Origin: Eutreptiella sp. 'Long Island Sound 2002'
Lineage: Eukaryota > Euglenozoa > Euglenophyceae > Eutreptiales > Eutreptiaceae
DNA: 64,000 nucleotides
Assembly (NCBI GenBank): GCA_964036045.1
Contig: OZ038378.1
Location: forward strand, 176,226,341-176,290,340
Reading direction: 5' to 3'
Under the pieces are notes generated by a model, which made no database searches, had not been told where the DNA came from, and was given only the letters and a program-made list of their open reading frames with translations. The first letter of the stretch is position 1. The number at the start of each line of letters is the position of its first letter. The translations under genes were made by a program, and so were the position numbers. Of this stretch, positions 41,601 to 47,600 are shown in pieces.

Positions 41601-44600
41601 TTACCGCAAAAAAAAATTACACGACTAGACGACTTTTCTGTACACGCGTTTACCACAAAAAAAATTGGACGATTTACCGCAAAAAAAATTACACAATGTA
41701 ACGATTTTCTCCTACACGCATTTACCGCCAAAATTAAAAGATTACACGACCTTACCGCAAAGAAACAATTACCAATTTTACTGAAAATGAATGCCTGTAG
41801 GTGATGTGCCCACCTGTGGGCCACTTCTGATTTTTTCCCCATGCTTGGCATTGGGGACCCCCGAGAATGGGGTGACGTAGCAGTTCCGCCCTCTTCTAGG
41901 ACCCCCAGAAGGCAAGGGTGGGGTAACCACTTCTGATTTTGTCCCCCTTTGTTTGGGGATCCCCGAGAATGCAGGGGTGACGTAGCATTTCCGCCCTCTT
42001 TTGGGCCCCGGAGAAGGCAGGGGTGGGGCAGCCACTTCTGATTTTGTCCCCCTTTGCAGGGCGGTCCTTAAGGAACCTGATTTTTTTTTGTTAAGGTTAG
42101 GTTAGGGACTTGCAATCCACGCTTTGTTGCGTGGCCCCTTGAGTTGGGGTTAGGGACTCGCAATCCACGCTTTGTTGTGTTGCCCCTTGAGTTGGGGTTA
42201 GGGACTCGCAATCCACGCTTTGTTGCTTGGCCCCTTGAGTTGGGGTTAGGGACTCGCAATCCACGCTTTGTTGCGTGGCCCCTTGAGTTGGGGTTAGGGA
42301 CTCGCAATCCACGCTTTGTTGCGTGGCCCCTTGAGTTGGGGTTAGGGACTCGCAATCCACGCTTTGTTGCGTGGCCCCTTGAGTTGGGGTTAGGGACTCT
42401 CAATCCACGCTTTGTTGCGTGGCCCCTTGAGTTGGGGTTAGGGACTCTCAATCCACGCTTTGTTGCGTGGCCCCTTGGGTTGGGGTTAGAGACTCGCAAT
42501 CCACGCTTTGTTGCGTGGCCCCTTGAGTTGGGGTTAGAGACTCGCAATCCACGCTTTGTTGCTTGGCCCCTTGAGTTGGGGTTAGGGACTCGCAATCCAC
42601 GCTTTGTTGTGTTGCCCCTTGAGTTGGGGTTAGGGACTCGCAATCCACGCTTTGTTGCGTGGCCCCTTGAGTTGGGGTTAGGGACTCGCAATCCACGCTT
42701 TGTTGCGTGGCCCCTTGAGTTGGGGTTAGGGACTCGCAATCCACGCTTTGTTGCGTGGCCCCTTGAGTTGGGGTTAGGGACTCGCAATCCACGCTTTGTT
42801 GCGTGGCCCCTTGAGTTGGGGTTAGGGACTCTCAATCCACGCTTTGTTGCGTGGCCCCTTGAGTTGGGGTTAGGGACTCTCAATCCACGCTTTGTTGCGT
42901 GGCCCCTTGGGTTGGGGTTAGAGACTCGCAATCCACGCTTTGTTGCGTGGCCCCTTGAGTTGGGGTTAGAGACTCGCAATCCACGCTTTGTTGCTTGGCC
43001 CCTTGAGTTGGGGTTAGGGACTCGCAGTCCGTGCTTCGTTGCGTGGCCCCTTGAGTTGGGGTTGTACCACCCCCGCTGCGTTGGGCCCTGACGCCTTGTG
43101 TGGCGTGGTGTGACGCGTTGGTTGTGACTGCGTTCCAACAACCCCTGACACATTGGGGCACACATAAATGTGTGCGCGTGTGTGTTGACACATATCGTAC
43201 GCCCTCCCCATCAGGATGTGTCATACACCCGATATGTTCAGACACATCATATCCACACATATTAGTGTGTGTGTGAAAATTTTTGGCTTATGCCTACTCC
43301 GCCCCCCCCCCTTCTCCCTATCAGAACACCCACCTCTCAGCCCGCCAAACCCACATGGGGCGCGCACAAACATGTTTCCTCAAGCCTGTTACGTGCCACA
43401 TTCAAAGAAGCTTGGGGCCGCTCGCTCGGGTCTCCCTGGCTAACCCTCTTTGAATCTGCCACTCTACGGGCTTTAGAGGTCATTCTTTCCAGAGGCCCCT
43501 CGCACTGGGTGATCAGTTGGCAACCCTAACCCTGCGTGCGCAAATGTGTGCAAATCCACCCCCAATGGGCCTTGCGACACACAACACACTTCGCTCGGCG
43601 TCGGGCCCGTGTAGCAATTGCCTCGATTGGGGCTGGGCCTCAACTGCTGCTACTATGAATGGGGCTGTGCTGCTCCCCTAAACGCATGGTTGCCACACTT
43701 GGCCTTTGCTGCTTGCTGCTGCTTGGCACCTACACCAGCTCTTGCGTATTGGCTTCTTGCTGTGCCCCTGCCCCCCACGACTTCGCGGGCCAGCGCTCAT
43801 TGTCAATGCGAAGGCTACTTAAAGCTGCAGGTGCCACCGCCCCCAAATCCCGTTGGCTGGTACCCCAGATTTCGGGGTCTCTGTCAGGCTGGGGACAATC
43901 CCAGGCAGCCCTGGGATGGGGGGGGGGGGGGGCAGCTTGGGCATGACTGCCAGTACCAGCGGGTGGTGGCATGATAGTGCCACTATCCTATCGTATCCTA
44001 TCCTATCTTCACACACTATGTACCTCTACATTTGTATACTGCATTGTGGGATTATGCCACCATTTTCTGCCTCTTGTTTGTAGTCCCCGGTCTTGGGCAA
44101 AGAGGGTGTATTCGTGTGGGTGGGGTGGGGTGGGGTGGGGGGTAAAGGGGGGAGGGGCTAATAGCTGAAGGGTCAGAGAGCAGGTCACCTTTCGCCCTAA
44201 ACCCATATACGGGCATTAGTGTATGTATGCTGAGTGTCAGAGGGACCGCCTGAAGGGGACTATGTCTCCTCCAAGGCCTCACCATCAGGGATGCATTGGA
44301 AGCGATGGGGGGCAGATCGGGGAAGGGGTTGCTAAAACGGGTTCCAACACCGAAATTGCCCACTCACCACCGGACCCTGGAAAAAAATGGGGAAACGGGA
44401 GGAATCGAGGTGAAACGGGAGAAAAAACAACACTTATAATTTTTGTATAACATTTGTTTGATTGTCACGCAAGTCACTCGCATGACACCCAAAGAAAAAT
44501 TAGACAAAAAATGTAAGTGTGAGCGGGGGTGTCTTTTTTTTGAGTGCCAGCGTGAGTGTACCCAAAAAAAAGTCAAAAGGCTTATTTTCGCTTCCAACCC

Positions 44601-47600
44601 TATTTCCGGGTTATTTAGCCATTGTGGCCCAAGCAGAGGCCTTAAGGAACCCATTTTCTTTGTTATGCCCACTTGTGAGACACCGCTGATATTGTCCCCC
44701 TCTGAAGCGTTGGCGACCCCCCAAACAGCAGGTGTTAAGGAGCCAATATGTCCACTTGTGGGCCACTTCTGATGCTGCCCGCCCAGCGTTGTATGCCCTG
44801 CAGTTCTCGTGCACATATCATCTGTGCTGTGCCCTGTCGTCGTTGTGGAGAGGATCCTGAGATTTCATTGCCTCGACACGTTCTGCCGTTTTCGCAGGGC
44901 GAGACCACGTCGTCGTCCCGTATCTTCATCAAAATTCTGTTTCAAGAACTCGCAGAAAACATGGGCTTAGTGAAGCTGAACGAACGCCTTCACGACAAGT
45001 GTGTTCAGGAGGGTCGGAGGGTGAGGCGGAAGTTGATGTCACTGGACATTGCACCCCCTTCCGTCTGGCTTGATATCGCGGGCAGCGGGGCTGTGCCTGC
45101 GCGGGGCCGTAACACAGCTTCCTCATCGATGGTCCATACAGGCGGTCTTGTGGTGCTACGTGTGTCTGGTGTCATGTCTGTTGTGTCACGTGCCTTTGTT
45201 GGTCGACGTGGTTTGTGGGATTCAGTTTGGGGGCTGGGGGGCGAGTGGAATGTTTGCCCAATTGCTCAGGATTGCCCTTTACTGCGCTCGTGGAGTTCGC
45301 TGCTGTGCCGGTGCTAACAGGCCTCACCTTCACACAGTCATTGCCAGACAATGAATTCCGGAGGGTGCTCTCCGCCAGTTGGGCAAGGGCCTGGGGTGGG
45401 GGGGGGGGGGCTGAACCAGAAAGATCATGGACCGGTCAATGCTGGATGTGCCCTTGTTCGTGATGGACGGGAATCATACGAACCGTGGACGGCTGATGCT
45501 GAGCACTGCAGCGTGGGGGCTGACTGTGCAAGTCAATGCGTGCCGTTCTTTTTGTTGGCGCCCACGCCACTGTACTCGATCGGACTTTTAAGAGCGGGGG
45601 GGTGGGGGGGGGCGGAGGTGCAATAGAGACCCGGAGAACTCCAGTCGCGGGGCTGACCTGATCCGGACTGTTTGTCTCTCAGTATCGAGTTCGGCGCCGG
45701 AGGAGTAAGTTTTACAAAAGGGGGTCAACAGCGGTCAAACGATGGGCCACTGAACTCCACACAACTGATGACGTTCGCGGACCCCCTCGTCGCGCTGATT
45801 CCAAGAACGCCTCTGCACTTCTTCTGCACTTGATGATCCGGATCGCCTCCGGGGGCTTCAGTTAGAGCCCCTTGAGTGGGGCGCCGGGCTAATGATGAAT
45901 TGAAAATTTGGGGGGAGGGCGACCCCTTTCGAGCCCCCGCTAAATTTTTTTGGGGGCGGGGCTTCAAGTACCACAAGCCTCTTTTCTCAGTCTGGGGGCC
46001 CTGCGCGGGTCCAAGGGCCAGTGGTATGTTCCTCAGCCAAAGGGCACCAGAAACGGGCTCCAACGGACATCCCTGCGTTTCTCAGCGCGGCACTACGTCG
46101 AGGGTTGAGGCTGCTGCAGGGCGCCGGCAAGGGCGCATTGAGGGGCTCCAAAGGCAGGGCAGCCCCTCAGATATCCACCGCAGAGAGCCCTGAGGGCAAC
46201 TGGCCCTTGGGGCCTCCTGCCAAAAGGGGGGGGGGGGCTGGAGGCTGGAAAAGGGGCTCCAAGGCCCCCTGACCCCAAACTTCACTTTTCAGGAGCCCCG
46301 GCCCGAGGGCTGTACCGCTCCATCCCCCGCCATCGCATGACCGGGGCCCTTCGCGCCGGCTCGTCTCGTTTGCCCCCACCCCCTGACCCTGCCTATCCTG
46401 TGGTCCTCAGGTCACTGGAAGAGGCCTTCGATGGCCTGTTCCCCAAAGACAACCCAAAGAACACGCGCTTCTCCATCAATTTCTTCGTCAGTATCGGTTT
46501 GGGTGGTCTGACGTATGTTCTGCTGTTGGGGGGTGCTGGTGCTGGTGCTGGCGGTGTGCCTGGCCGTGGGCAGGCTCTGCATGACATTGAGTCACTTGTT
46601 ACGGGCCTCGTCCCGAAGCGGGGGCGCTCTGGCATTTCTGCCGTCGCAGAATCGCCGTGGCACAACCTGTGGAATCGAACTTGAGATCTCATGACACGCA
46701 CACTGACCACCCGGCCAAACCAGTTGCGTGAGGAAGGGAACCGAACCCAACCCAACGCAATGGAACGTGGATCACCGTTCTGAATCTGCCGCCCCAAGGC
46801 CTCACCGCACCAGCCCACGGCTCCTCCCTGAGGTCCAGTGGACACTTCGTTTGCCTGGTTTATGGCTGAGTCATCCGATCGGTCGGATCATCTTGTGGCC
46901 CTCCCCGTTCACCTTTTCTTACTTTTCACCCGTCACCCTTGGCGACGCAAGCGCCAGGCCATCGCCAAATTTGCAAGATACTGACGGTGAGCGAGGGGCA
47001 CCACGGGGGTGTGTGAGACATAAAGGGGGGCGGTATGGAGGGGGCGGGGTCGTGGCAAGTGTCGCCGACTGGAAAATGTGTGCACGAGACTTGACTGCGT
47101 GACCACTCGCCATGAGTGAACAGGAAATTCCGCCAGACAGTCCGATGACCGACCCAAGCGCCCAGAGGGTTGTGGTATTGTCGCCGGCCTCGCGGTGTGG
47201 ATGAAGAAACTGCTGCTCCCCACAGGCGTGGGGCTTGGGGGTCTTCAAGGCCGCGGGGCTAGTGGAACGCCTCTGTGCTTCCAAGGCTCCACATGCACTT
47301 GATGTACATGGCTGTAGACATGGGGGTTGGGGGTCCAAAGAGGCGCAACACACGGAACTACACAACAATTTTAGCGTTTTTTGGAGTTTCTCTTGCATTT
47401 CTTGGAGTAGGGCCCTTTTTTCTCCTTTGAACGGCTATGGTTTTTCGAGGCCCATTTCATTGGGCGCGTAGCTCCCTGGGCACAGAGAGTGAGGGGTTTC
47501 AGGCTGTTTGTGGGTCTCATCAAAGAGGTAACAAAAGCTGGAGAGAACAGGGGTAAAGAAAGGATGAAAGTTGATGGTGAGGTTTTGCAGAAGTCGGAAA

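Noticed and set aside
42092-43060. TTAGGG in the 48-bp array as a telomere
   Set aside because: TTAGGG occurs once per 48-bp unit in a fixed context and never as a hexamer array; genes continue on both sides.
42068-43165. 365-residue minus-strand frame with a 16-residue repeat (and a 315-residue plus-strand frame)
   Set aside because: Both follow automatically from a 48-bp tandem unit without stops, and the array lies in a CWC22 intron.
46671-46718. A functional tRNA gene on the minus strand
   Set aside because: A and B boxes are good but the acceptor stem does not pair and no anticodon arm can be placed with confidence.
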